From Rhodocyclaceae bacterium (GTDB lineage: Bacteria > Pseudomonadota > Gammaproteobacteria > Burkholderiales > Rhodocyclaceae), in assembly GCA_018262875.1 (NCBI GenBank), contig JADFDL010000048.1, positions 1 through 9,112 on the forward strand: a DNA stretch of 9,112 bases, given 5' to 3'. The notes beneath the pieces were generated by a model, which did not search any database, had not been told where the DNA came from, and worked only from the letters and a program-made list of their open reading frames with translations. Numbering within the stretch: position 1 is the first letter of the stretch; each line of letters opens with the position of its first letter. This document shows positions 1-6,406 of the stretch, in pieces. Position numbers and translations under genes: made by a program.

Positions 1-1
1 G

Positions 2-490
2 CTGCACGAGGCGAAGAACGTCATCATCGTGCCGGGCTACGGCATGGCGGTGGCGCAGGCCCAGCACACGGTGTTCGAGATCACCAAGCACCTGCGCGAG
101 AAGGGCGTCAACGTGCGCTTCGGCATCCACCCGGTCGCCGGCCGCATGCCCGGCCACATGAACGTGCTGCTGGCCGAGGCCAAGGTGCCCTACGACATCG
201 TGATGGAAATGGACGAGATCAACGAGGACTTCCCCGACACCGACGTCGCCATGGTGATCGGCGCCAACGACATCGTGAACCCTGCGGCGCAGGACGATCC
301 GGGGAGCCCGATCGCCGGCATGCCGGTGCTGGAAGTGTGGAAAGCGAAGACCTCCATCGTCATGAAGCGCAGCATGGCCTCCGGCTACGCCGGCGTGGAC
401 AACCCGCTCTTCTACAAAGAGAACAACCGCATGCTCTTCGGCGATGCGAAGAAGATGCTCGACGAGGTGCTGGTGGCGCTGAAGTCCTGA
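2..490 (+). CDS. pntB: NAD(P) transhydrogenase subunit beta, C-terminal fragment (5' end outside window)
   Basis: PntB is the membrane beta subunit of the proton-translocating transhydrogenase, which couples proton re-entry to hydride transfer from NADH to NADP+ and so supplies NADPH. The 162 visible residues are essentially the cytosolic NADP(H)-binding domain III. The nucleotide-binding loop [10 protein letters not shown] lies at fragment residues 12-21, followed by the very conserved stretches [52 protein letters not shown] and the C-terminal [10 protein letters not shown]. The reading frame is open from base 2, so the gene continues upstream; the GTG at 29 is an internal codon, not a start. 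The end, with a short hydrophobic tail of [10 protein letters not shown], matches the family's usual C-terminus, so the 3' end is intact. An intrinsic terminator follows 19 bp after the stop. pntA genes would be expected just upstream, outside the window. Identification is secure. Confidence 0.96.
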   Translation: MHEAKNVIIVPGYGMAVAQAQHTVFEITKHLREKGVNVRFGIHPVAGRMPGHMNVLLAEAKVPYDIVMEMDEINEDFPDTDVAMVIGANDIVNPAAQDDPGSPIAGMPVLEVWKAKTSIVMKRSMASGYAGVDNPLFYKENNRMLFGDAKKMLDEVLVALKS

Positions 491-509
491 GCGCTTCGAT
501 CCCGATGAC

Positions 510-540
510 GACAACGCCCGCAACTGCGGGCGTTGTCTTT
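510..540 (+). terminator. Intrinsic terminator after pntB
   Basis: A perfect 12-bp inverted repeat (510-521 with 526-537, GACAACGCCCGC and its complement) encloses a 4-nt AACT loop and runs directly into TCTTT. A stable GC-rich stem plus a short T-run 19 bp behind the pntB stop is a classic rho-independent terminator for the pnt operon. The T-run is short (CTTT), so some read-through into the next gene is plausible. Confidence 0.88.
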
Positions 541-542
541 CC

Positions 543-1808
543 ATGAGACGGTTTTTCATCTTGACGACAAACCTGCCTGAGCGAACGGTCGCCGTTATCG
601 GCGGCGGCCCCGCCGGGCTGATGGCGGCGGAGGCCATCAGCCGGAACGGCGTGCGGGTCGATGTCTACGATGCCATGCCTTCGGTCGGCCGCAAGTTCCT
701 GCTGGCCGGCAAAGGCGGGCTGAACCTCACCCATGCCGAGTCGCATGATGCCTTCCACTCGCGCTACGGCATACGCCGCCCGCAACTCGAACCGCTGCTC
801 GATGCCTTCGGACCGGATGCGCTGCGCGACTGGGCGCGCGGGCTCGGCGTCGACACCTTTGTCGGCACGTCCGGCCGGGTGTTTCCCGTCGAGATGAAGG
901 CGGCGCCCTTGCTGCGCGCCTGGCTGCACCGCCTGCGCGAGGCCGGCGTGCGCTTCCACATGCGCCATCGCTGGCTGGGCTGGGACGAAGAGGGGGCGCT
1001 GCGTTTTGCCACGCCGCAAGGCGAGCATCGGCTGCGTGCCGACGCGGTCGTGCTGGCGCTGGGCGGCGGCAGTTGGCCGAAGCTCGGCTCGGACGGCGCG
1101 TGGGTGCAGTGGCTGACGCAACGCGGTGTGGAGGTCGCTGCGCTGCGGCCCGCCAATTGCGGCTTCGACATCGACTGGAGCGAGTACTTCCGCGCGCGCT
1201 TCGCCGGCCATCCCGTGAAATCCGTGGTCGCGTCCTGCGCGGACGTGGCGGGCATCGTCGAGCGCCGGCAGGGGGAATTCGTCGTGACGGCGAGCGGCGT
1301 CGAGGGCAGCCTGATCTATGCGCTGTCGGCGGCACTGCGCGACGGGATCGCCACCCGGGGCGGCGCCGTCCTCCACCTGGATTTGGCGCCCGGCTGGGAA
1401 CTGCCGCGCCTGGTCGACGAGCTGTCGCGGCCGCGCGGCTCGCGCTCGCTGTCCAGCCACCTGCAAAGCCGGACCGGCATCAAGGGCGTCAAGGCCGGAC
1501 TGCTGCGGGAAGTGCTGCCGGCGGAGGATTTCGCCGATTCCGCGCGCCTCGCCGCCGCGATCAAGGCGCTGCCGCTGCGGCTTGTCGCGCCGCGTCCGAT
1601 CGAAGAGGCCATCAGCAGCGCCGGCGGCGTGGCTTTCGAGGCGCTGGATGAACATCTCATGATTCGCATGCTGCCCGGCGTGTTCTGCGCCGGCGAGATG
1701 CTGGACTGGGAGGCGCCGACCGGCGGCTACCTGCTCACCGCCTGTTTCGCCAGCGGCCGCGCCGCCGGCCGGGGCGCATTGGCCTGGCTCAAAGGGCTGG
1801 AGGCCTGA
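543..1808 (+). CDS. FAD/NAD(P)-dependent flavoprotein of the PP_4765 / HI0933 (YhiN-like) family
   Basis: This is a 421-residue cytosolic protein with a Rossmann FAD-binding start: VAVIGGGPAGLMAAEAI at about residues 16-32 holds the GxGxxG dinucleotide motif, followed by the family signature GRKFLLAGKGGLNLTH (49-64). A second glycine-rich segment LALGGGSWPKLGSDG is at about 171-185. The C-terminal FAD-contacting block CAGEMLDWEAPTGGYLLTACFASG spans about 382-405. These match the uncharacterised 'PP_4765 family flavoprotein' subgroup (TIGR03862) of the HI0933/YhiN flavoproteins; length is normal. The substrate is unknown for this family, so only a redox role can be claimed. Start choice is uncertain. 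The ATG at 543 lies 2 bp behind the terminator T-run and has no Shine-Dalgarno, whereas the in-frame TTG at 561 has GAGACGG about 9 bp upstream and gives a protein beginning MTTNLPERTVAVIGG, close to the usual family N-terminus. Confidence 0.88.
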   Translation: MRRFFILTTNLPERTVAVIGGGPAGLMAAEAISRNGVRVDVYDAMPSVGRKFLLAGKGGLNLTHAESHDAFHSRYGIRRPQLEPLLDAFGPDALRDWARGLGVDTFVGTSGRVFPVEMKAAPLLRAWLHRLREAGVRFHMRHRWLGWDEEGALRFATPQGEHRLRADAVVLALGGGSWPKLGSDGAWVQWLTQRGVEVAALRPANCGFDIDWSEYFRARFAGHPVKSVVASCADVAGIVERRQGEFVVTASGVEGSLIYALSAALRDGIATRGGAVLHLDLAPGWELPRLVDELSRPRGSRSLSSHLQSRTGIKGVKAGLLREVLPAEDFADSARLAAAIKALPLRLVAPRPIEEAISSAGGVAFEALDEHLMIRMLPGVFCAGEMLDWEAPTGGYLLTACFASGRAAGRGALAWLKGLEA

Positions 1809-1820
1809 ACGCAGTGCACC

Positions 1821-1856
1821 CACTCCCCGCTGGCGGAGAGAGGGTTGGGGTGAGGG
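1821..1856. repeat. REP-like dispersed hairpin repeat
   Basis: The gap behind the flavoprotein carries an imperfect hairpin (1823-1830 with 1833-1840, one mismatch) followed by GGGTTGGGGTGAGGG (1842-1856). The combination 'CTCCCCGC..GCGGAGAG + AGGGTTGGGGTGAGGG' is the widely dispersed extragenic repeat seen after genes in many beta- and gamma-proteobacteria; this recognition is from memory of the pattern. It may limit transcription or protect the 3' end of the upstream mRNA, but there is no T-run, so it is not called a terminator. Confidence 0.65.
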
Positions 1857-1879
1857 CCGAGGAATCCCCGATCCTGTTG

Positions 1880-1909
1880 CTTTAGTTCTAAAGGGTTCAG
1901 AATGAACCC
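1880..1909 (+). promoter_or_regulatory. Two abutting palindromes directly upstream of the 1910 start codon
   Basis: CTTTAG-TT-CTAAAG (1880-1893) is a perfect 6-bp dyad. GGGTTCA-GAA-TGAACCC (1893-1909) is a perfect 7-bp dyad ending on the base before the ATG at 1910. The only Shine-Dalgarno-like sequence, AAAGGG (1890-1895), is divided between the two. They could be protein operators or small mRNA hairpins that limit ribosome access. The palindromes are seen directly; the role is inference. No clear sigma-70 promoter was found in this gap. Confidence 0.4.
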
Positions 1910-2320
1910 ATGGACACCGTCGCCCGGATCCGCAAGATCGGTTTCAGAAAGTGGTACGAGCGCCAGCTCATCGAAAGCCATTTCTATCTCATTACCTGCT
2001 TTCTCGGCATCATCATGGCCGCCTCGGCCGTCGAGCTCTCCGGCCGGCGCGAAAGTCTCGGCGACCTCCTCTTTGCGGCCGCACTGGGACTTGGCGGCTG
2101 CGTGCTGTCGCTGTTCGGCTGGCAGCGCTACAAGCGCATCATGGTGGTCGCCGAGCACATCGGCGACCACGCCACCTGCGTGCAATGCAATGCCTATGCG
2201 AAGTTCACCGTGGTCGATGCCGGCAGGGCGCTCCATGCGGAGCCGGTGGATATCGAGGATGCCGAAGAGGTCTGGCTGAAAGTGGAGTGCCGCAAATGCG
2301 GCAACAAGTGGACGATCTGA
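1910..2320 (+). CDS. Hypothetical two-helix membrane protein with zinc-ribbon-like C-terminus
   Basis: The 136-residue product is not a family I can name. It starts with a basic, amphipathic segment (MDTVARIRKIGFRKWYERQL) and has two predicted membrane helices at about residues 25-41 (FYLITCFLGIIMAASAV) and 52-70 (LLFAAALGLGGCVLSLFGW). A soluble tail carries C90-x2-C93 (CVQC) and C127-x2-C130 (CRKCGNKWTI). The paired CxxC knuckles about 34 residues apart suggest a zinc-ribbon or rubredoxin-like metal site, probably in the cytosol given the positive charges after helix 2 (WQRYKR). The ATG at 1910 is chosen because this frame gives the helices and both knuckles; an overlapping frame from ATG 1902 has the better-placed AAGGG but encodes low-complexity Ser/Ala/Pro sequence. 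The gene stands alone between the flavoprotein and a convergent gene. Confidence 0.72.
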   Translation: MDTVARIRKIGFRKWYERQLIESHFYLITCFLGIIMAASAVELSGRRESLGDLLFAAALGLGGCVLSLFGWQRYKRIMVVAEHIGDHATCVQCNAYAKFTVVDAGRALHAEPVDIEDAEEVWLKVECRKCGNKWTI

Positions 2321-2446
2321 AAGTCAGTCTCCGTGATACGGCGATACAGCTGCCGAAGGGCGAGATTCGGCTTTATGTGGAGCTCGACATAAGGCCGATC
2401 ACCGGGCACGCGCCAGGCCTGCGGAAGAAAAGTCAGTCTCCGCAGG
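2320..2446. repeat. Intergenic element with 14-bp direct repeat and nested inverted repeats
   Basis: The gap between two convergent genes holds the 14-bp direct repeat AAAGTCAGTCTCCG at 2320-2333 and 2429-2442, with 95 bp between copies. Inside is a dyad TTATGT-GGAGCTCG-ACATAA (2373-2378/2387-2392). It extends outward to 2364-2400 with one G-T wobble and one bulged base. An overlapping, mutually exclusive stem GCCGAA/TTCGGC lies at 2352-2357/2366-2371. The second direct-repeat copy sits in an 8-bp stem CCTGCGGA/TCCGCAGG (2418-2425/2439-2446). The first copy begins on the last base of the upstream stop codon. No T-run follows any stem, so intrinsic termination is not evident. It may be a degenerate small mobile or REP-type element; no ORF is present. 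Confidence 0.5.
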
Positions 2447-2455
2447 ACGGCGGGG

Positions 2456-2818
2456 TCAGGGCCCCAGGCAGCCGCGTTCCCTGTCCTTGAAGGAACAGGT
2501 GGTCGCCTGGATGTGCCCCGGGTAATGTTTCTCGAAGGCACGGCAGATGTCCGGCTTGAACAGCCACTGGCGGGCGGCGCTGGCGAACAGGCGGGCGTCG
2601 ATGGGCGATTCCCGCTCCTGGTAGATTTCGAAAATTTCCGTCTCTTCGGGCTTGATGCGGTTTTGGTGCAGGTGTTCGATCAGGCCGCAGATCGTGTCGG
2701 AGATGTAGGACTTGTGCTCGGTGCCGTCCTCGAAGATGCGGATGCGCGCTTCGTAGGTGTACGGCAGGCTTTTGTCGTATTTCGATTTCGGGCCGAGAAT
2801 TTTTTCCAGAATGCTCAT
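2456..2818 (-). CDS. Small conserved-looking cytosolic protein of unknown function (120 aa)
   Basis: The start is the ATG at 2818, fixed by a near-perfect AAGGAGG Shine-Dalgarno (2831-2825) with a 6-nt spacer; the frame is open further upstream but the extension (34 residues) looks non-coding. The 120-residue product (MSILEKILGPKSKYDK...) has no signal peptide or membrane helix. It looks like a compact alpha/beta fold: a beta-rich part (YTYEARIRIFEDG, residues 20-32), a helix SDTICGLIEHLHQNR (40-54), EIFEIYQ (61-67), and a C-terminal helix-rich part with WLFKPDICRAFEKH (85-98). Four cysteines at 44, 92, 108 and 117 could include a reactive or metal-binding pair. I do not recognise the family. 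It follows eptA by 126 bp in the same direction but has its own promoter-like sequence, so it may be independently expressed. Confidence 0.78.
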   Translation of the reverse strand: MSILEKILGPKSKYDKSLPYTYEARIRIFEDGTEHKSYISDTICGLIEHLHQNRIKPEETEIFEIYQERESPIDARLFASAARQWLFKPDICRAFEKHYPGHIQATTCSFKDRERGCLGP

Positions 2819-2857
2819 GGCGGGCCTCCTTGATGAATCACTCCGCCTGACAGGCGG
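2819..2857 (-). promoter_or_regulatory. Strong RBS and leader hairpin of the 120-aa gene
   Basis: On the minus strand the leader contains CCGCCTG-T-CAGGCGG (2857-2843), then the Shine-Dalgarno AAGGAGG (2831-2825), then CCGCC (2823-2819) abutting the ATG. The GGCGG at 2847-2843 can pair either with the upstream CCGCC or with the one touching the start codon, which would put the RBS in a loop. Five-base GC matches are weak evidence for a switch; the RBS itself is clear and decides the start at 2818. Confidence 0.5.
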
Positions 2858-2891
2858 CTTCGCGACGCTCCACCCCCGTGCGGATTGCTGA

Positions 2892-2920
2892 AATGTAAGC
2901 GACTGTTGCCTGCTTGGCAA
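2892..2920 (-). promoter_or_regulatory. Sigma-70-like promoter for the 120-aa gene
   Basis: On the minus strand, TTGCCA (2920-2915, 5 of 6 to TTGACA) and TACATT (2897-2892, 4 of 6 to TATAAT) are separated by exactly 17 bp. Transcription would start near 2885, giving a leader of roughly 65 nt before the start at 2818. It lies in the gap after the eptA stop, so the small gene probably does not rely solely on read-through. Confidence 0.5.
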
Positions 2921-2944
2921 TGCGGACGGGCTTCTGTCGAACGG

Positions 2945-4594
2945 TTACGGCGACCCGCGCGCCTGATGACCCCCGTCTTTATCGCTCGTCCTGCTTCCAT
3001 CCAGAATGTCCAGTTCAGGCTTGTAGAAAAAGGTCCTGATTTCCAGAAAACCGAGGATGGTATGGAACAGATTGTCATGGGTGAATCGTTGATGGCGTTT
3101 CCGCGACAGGGACGGCAGGTCTATCTCGTCGAAACCGCTGCCAAACCAGAGTATGGCCGGCACATGCAACTGGCTGTCGGGCGCGATGGCGCGAGGAAGG
3201 CCATGCAGGTAGACGCCGCCCTCGCCCAGGGATTCGCCATGGTCGCTGAGATAGAACAGTGCCGTTTCAAGGTTCTTGTCATTGCGTTTCAGCAGCTCTA
3301 TCGCCTTGCCCAGGAAATGGTCGGTGTAGAGGATGGCGTTGTCGTAGGCATTGCCGATCTCCTCTTTGCTGCACTGGCTCAGATCCTTGCTCTGACAGGC
3401 CGGCCGGTACCTTTCAAACTCCGGCGGGTAGCGTTTGTAGTAGGCGGGGCCGTGGTTTCCCATCTGGTGCAGGACGATCAGGATGTCGCCCTTGGGATGA
3501 CTGTCGATGTAGTCCTGCAACGGGACCAGCATTCCTTCGTCGCGGCATTCGCTGTCGCACACCGTATTGACATCGGGGGACTTGTAGTTCCGGTAGGGGA
3601 CCCGCAAGGCGATCCCTTTTGAATCGGAATTGTTGTCCAGCCACAGGACATTGACCCCTGCGCGCTGCAATACATCGAGAAGGTTTTCCTCGCTGCCCGC
3701 CTTCTTCATGCTGAACCGGTCCATGCCATGCGGCGAAAACATGCAGGGAACGGAGACTGCCGTGGAGGTACCGCAGGACCAGAAGTTGGTCAGGCTGATG
3801 GCCCCGGCTTCCTTCAGGCGTGGCGTGGTGTCGCGCGCGTAGCCGTTGATCGAGAAGCGGTCGGCACGCGCCGTTTCGCCGACGACGAGGACGATCAGTT
3901 CCCGGTGCTTGTCGTCCCTGGAAACATGAGCATCCGGCGCAACGGCTGCCAATTTCATGCTGGCCATCGCCTGGTTTGCCTTGCCGACAAACTTGAGCGC
4001 AGCCAGCAGCGGATAGGCGGGATTGGCATAGCTCCTCAAAGGCTTGTGCGCCCGGATGAAGGAGGCGTAGAAGCCGCCGAACGCCATCACCATCAAGGCG
4101 ATCGCCAGCAGGCAGAGCGCCAGCAGCTTCACTCGTCCGAACAGTTCGCGCCGCCATCCGCGCCAGGCCAGCGGCGCCCGCCAGACCAGGATGGCAGGCA
4201 GGACACCCAGCAGGACGAAATAAGCCAGCAGCTTGAAGGTGAGCAGGTCGAATGTCTCGCCGGCATCGGTCTGGGCGGCATTTCGCAGCATGTCCTCGCC
4301 GATGACGGTGCCGAAGCTGTCCATGAAATAGGCCGTGACCGAGGTGGTCAGCAGCACCACGATCAGCACCGGCTTGGTCATGCGCCCGAAGGCGAAACCT
4401 CCGAACAGGACGACATTGAACGCCAGGAAGGCGACCGCCAGCGAGAGCAGCGCAGGCAGGGTGCTCCCGCTCGGGGGAAAGGCATGCAGGACCTGCGCGA
4501 TGAAGCGGACGTTGCCGCCGGCGACCAGCAGCAGACTGGTCAGCAGCAACAGGGCGTTGCCGCTGATCTCCCGCTTTGGCTCAGTCAAGTTCAT
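2945..4594 (-). CDS. eptA: Phosphoethanolamine transferase, EptA/MCR type (lipid A modification)
   Basis: The 549-residue inner-membrane enzyme transfers phosphoethanolamine from phosphatidylethanolamine to lipid A, lowering surface charge and polymyxin binding. Five hydrophobic segments fill about residues 13-178 (e.g. ALLLLTSLLLVAGG, VKLLALCLLAIALMVMAFGG), as in EptA. The periplasmic sulfatase-fold domain has the full catalytic set: metal ligand E240 in VVGETARADRFS, nucleophile T278 in CGTSTAVSVPCMFS, H381 in MGNHGPAYYKRYP, D451-H452 in SDHGESLGE and H464 in YLHG. Six cysteines (274/284, 346/350, 400/408) fit the three disulfides of the EptA/MCR catalytic domain. Length matches the family (about 540-550). 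The ATG at 4594 is 15 bp behind the cptA stop with no clear Shine-Dalgarno, so translation is probably coupled to cptA. No terminator is visible after the stop. The exact acceptor (which lipid A phosphate) cannot be told from sequence. Confidence 0.9.
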   Translation of the reverse strand: MNLTEPKREISGNALLLLTSLLLVAGGNVRFIAQVLHAFPPSGSTLPALLSLAVAFLAFNVVLFGGFAFGRMTKPVLIVVLLTTSVTAYFMDSFGTVIGEDMLRNAAQTDAGETFDLLTFKLLAYFVLLGVLPAILVWRAPLAWRGWRRELFGRVKLLALCLLAIALMVMAFGGFYASFIRAHKPLRSYANPAYPLLAALKFVGKANQAMASMKLAAVAPDAHVSRDDKHRELIVLVVGETARADRFSINGYARDTTPRLKEAGAISLTNFWSCGTSTAVSVPCMFSPHGMDRFSMKKAGSEENLLDVLQRAGVNVLWLDNNSDSKGIALRVPYRNYKSPDVNTVCDSECRDEGMLVPLQDYIDSHPKGDILIVLHQMGNHGPAYYKRYPPEFERYRPACQSKDLSQCSKEEIGNAYDNAILYTDHFLGKAIELLKRNDKNLETALFYLSDHGESLGEGGVYLHGLPRAIAPDSQLHVPAILWFGSGFDEIDLPSLSRKRHQRFTHDNLFHTILGFLEIRTFFYKPELDILDGSRTSDKDGGHQARGSP

Positions 4595-4609
4595 GGCTGC
4601 GACGATCGG

Positions 4610-6340
4610 TTACAGAAACATCTCGCGCAGATCACGCAGCCCCTTTTGCGAAGCGGGATCGCCCACCAGCAGGGGACGCTCCCGGAAGCGGGCATTGACC
4701 AGGCTCTTGGTCGGGTCGTAGCCGTCGAAGCTGAGCCCGGCCAGATCGGCCCAGGTGTGGATGAGATGCGCCGTCTGGTACGGGCGGTCGGCCTGCCGCG
4801 CGAAATCGCGGGGAAAGGCCTCGCGCCAGGCCGCGGAGCGCCAGAGCACGAAGGGGATCGCATACATCGGCAGCGTCGGCCGGGCTTCGTTGCGGCCGGC
4901 GAAGGCATGGCCTGGCGAGTCGAAGACATCCTCGCCGTGGTCGGAGAAATACAGCATCATCGACCGGTCGCCACGGGCATCCAGCCGCTCGATCAGGCTG
5001 GCGACGACATGATCGTTGTAGAGCACGGCATTGTCGTAATGGTTGATCAGCGGCAGCTGGCTGTCCGTGACCCAGCCGGGCAATCCCGTCTTGTCCTTGA
5101 ATACGCCGAATTCCGACGGATAGCGGTACTCGTAGACCATGTGCGTGCCGAGCAGATGCACCACGATGAACTTGCGCTCGGCCGGGTCCTGCAGGATGCG
5201 CGCGAAGGGCTCCAGCACCTCCTCGTCGAAGTTGTACGAGTTCTGCGAGCGGGTATGGTTCAGGTAAACCTGCTCATCCGTCTGCTGCGAGAAATTGGTG
5301 AGCATGGTGTTGCGCCCGGACAGCGTTTGCTGGTTGGTGACCCAGAACGTCTTGTAGCCGGCCTGCTTCATGATGTTCATCAGCGACGGCTGCGTCAGGT
5401 GGAGGTCCGGGTGTTCCTGGTCGGCGAAGGTCAGCGCCTGCTGCAGCGTCTCGATGGTGTAGGGCCGCGAAGCCACGACCCGATTGAACACGGCGAGCTG
5501 GTCGCGCATCGACTCCAGGCGCGGCGAGGTCTGGCGCGGATAGCCGTACAGACTCATGTGCAGCTTGCCGGTCGATTCGCCGATGACCAGCACCAGCGTC
5601 GACGGCCGGCCGGCATGGGCGTCGGCCAGGTTGGCGACGGGCGGCAGGCCCCGGTTCCGCTCGAGCAGGTCCTGCATCACCGCGAGCTGGCGTTCGTACT
5701 TGTAGTAGCCGACGGCGAACTGCCAGGGCACCGCCGGCTCCAGGCTGCTGGCGAGCGACCGCAAGAGGTTGTCGCCGGAAAGCGGCTTGTGCTTGTAGGC
5801 CAGCCGGTAGGTGCCCGGCAGCGCGATGAGGATGGCGATGGCCAGCGACAGCAGCCACGCGGCACGGCGCGGCACCGTCAGCGGCCGCAGCCGCCGCCAC
5901 AGCCACAGCGCGCCCGCCGAGTAGGCCAGGAGCGCGGGAATCATCCACCAGGCGAAGTAATTGGCGACGAATTCGCCCGCCTCCGCCGGGTTCGACTCGA
6001 AGGCGATGAACAGCACGCTCTGGGAAAATTCCTGCCGGTAGATGGCGAAATAGCCGAGGCTGGCGAGCGAGCACGCCCACAGGACCAGCCCGACCGTCCC
6101 GGCGATCCGCAGCCCCTGCCGCGGAAACAGGAGCATCGGGACCAGCCACAGCAGGCTGTCGAGGATGCCGTGGCGCAGCGGCGAGAAGCCGGTGGCGCCG
6201 CTGGCGACGAGCAGGACGTGGATGACGCCCGAGAAGTACCAGAAGAACAGGTAGGCCCGGCCGAGCGCCTTCCAGTCGATCGATGCGGTGGTCGTGAAAC
6301 GGGCGCCGAGCGGCACGGCGGCAGCAATTTCGTATGACAT
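4610..6340 (-). CDS. cptA: Phosphoethanolamine transferase, CptA/EptC-like (sulfatase-fold membrane enzyme)
   Basis: From the ATG at 6340 the product is 576 residues, about the same as E. coli CptA (577 as I recall), which adds phosphoethanolamine to core heptose of LPS. Hydrophobic segments fill about residues 28-180 (LFFWYFSGVIHVLLVAS, ILDSLLWLVPMLLF, VGLVLWACSLASLGYFAIY, WWMIPALLAYSAGALWLW, AWLLSLAIAILIALPG). The periplasmic catalytic domain keeps E255 in LVLVIGESTGKLHMSLYGY, the nucleophile candidate T295 in SRPYTIETLQQAL, H400 in LLGTHMVYEYRYP, D467-H468 in YFSDHGEDVFD and H478 in GHAF. The only cysteine in the protein is C90 in a membrane helix, so no disulfides, unlike the neighbouring EptA. 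Start: ATG 6340 (MSYEIAAAVP) has AGGTGG 9 nt upstream; an in-frame TTG at 6373 would add 11 residues and is less likely. It heads a two-gene unit with eptA and lies behind a ColR-box-like operator and a structured leader. Confidence 0.85.
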   Translation of the reverse strand: MSYEIAAAVPLGARFTTTASIDWKALGRAYLFFWYFSGVIHVLLVASGATGFSPLRHGILDSLLWLVPMLLFPRQGLRIAGTVGLVLWACSLASLGYFAIYRQEFSQSVLFIAFESNPAEAGEFVANYFAWWMIPALLAYSAGALWLWRRLRPLTVPRRAAWLLSLAIAILIALPGTYRLAYKHKPLSGDNLLRSLASSLEPAVPWQFAVGYYKYERQLAVMQDLLERNRGLPPVANLADAHAGRPSTLVLVIGESTGKLHMSLYGYPRQTSPRLESMRDQLAVFNRVVASRPYTIETLQQALTFADQEHPDLHLTQPSLMNIMKQAGYKTFWVTNQQTLSGRNTMLTNFSQQTDEQVYLNHTRSQNSYNFDEEVLEPFARILQDPAERKFIVVHLLGTHMVYEYRYPSEFGVFKDKTGLPGWVTDSQLPLINHYDNAVLYNDHVVASLIERLDARGDRSMMLYFSDHGEDVFDSPGHAFAGRNEARPTLPMYAIPFVLWRSAAWREAFPRDFARQADRPYQTAHLIHTWADLAGLSFDGYDPTKSLVNARFRERPLLVGDPASQKGLRDLREMFL

Positions 6341-6341
6341 G

Positions 6342-6384
6342 AGAGCGGGCCACCTGCCATGCAGGTTGAACAATGGCCCACTCT
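6342..6384 (-). promoter_or_regulatory. cptA leader hairpin that sequesters the ribosome binding site
   Basis: Read on the minus strand, AGAGTGGGCCA (6384-6374) pairs with TGGCCCGCTCT (6352-6342) over 11 bp with one G-U wobble. Inside lies a perfect stem CCTGC-ATG-GCAGG (6365-6353), with only an 8-nt bulge (TTGTTCAA, 6373-6366) between them. The hairpin ends one base before the start codon at 6340, and the AGGTGG Shine-Dalgarno is wholly inside its 3' side. Such burial usually represses translation until the structure melts or a factor binds. Whether the whole stem is transcribed depends on the unmapped start site. The structure is seen directly; regulation is inference. Confidence 0.6.
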
Positions 6385-6406
6385 AGCGACCGTCACGTCA
6401 GGATCG

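Noticed and set aside
360..1823. 487-codon open frame on the minus strand opposite the flavoprotein
   Set aside because: Low-complexity Ala/Arg/Gln translation; the plus strand encodes an unmistakable FAD-binding protein.
2819..2920. 34-residue N-terminal extension of the small minus-strand gene up to 2920
   Set aside because: It would run through the promoter-like sequence and the AAGGAGG ribosome binding site; the ATG at 2818 is far better supported.
3728..6337. 869-codon open frame on the plus strand opposite the two transferase genes
   Set aside because: It is the antisense shadow of eptA and cptA in GC-rich DNA. The translation is Gln/Arg/Gly-rich with no domain motifs, while the minus-strand frames carry complete catalytic motifs.
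6341..6373. TTG start at 6373 adding 11 residues to the CptA-like protein
   Set aside because: It lies in the bulge of the leader hairpin, lacks a well-spaced Shine-Dalgarno, and the ATG at 6340 gives the expected family length.
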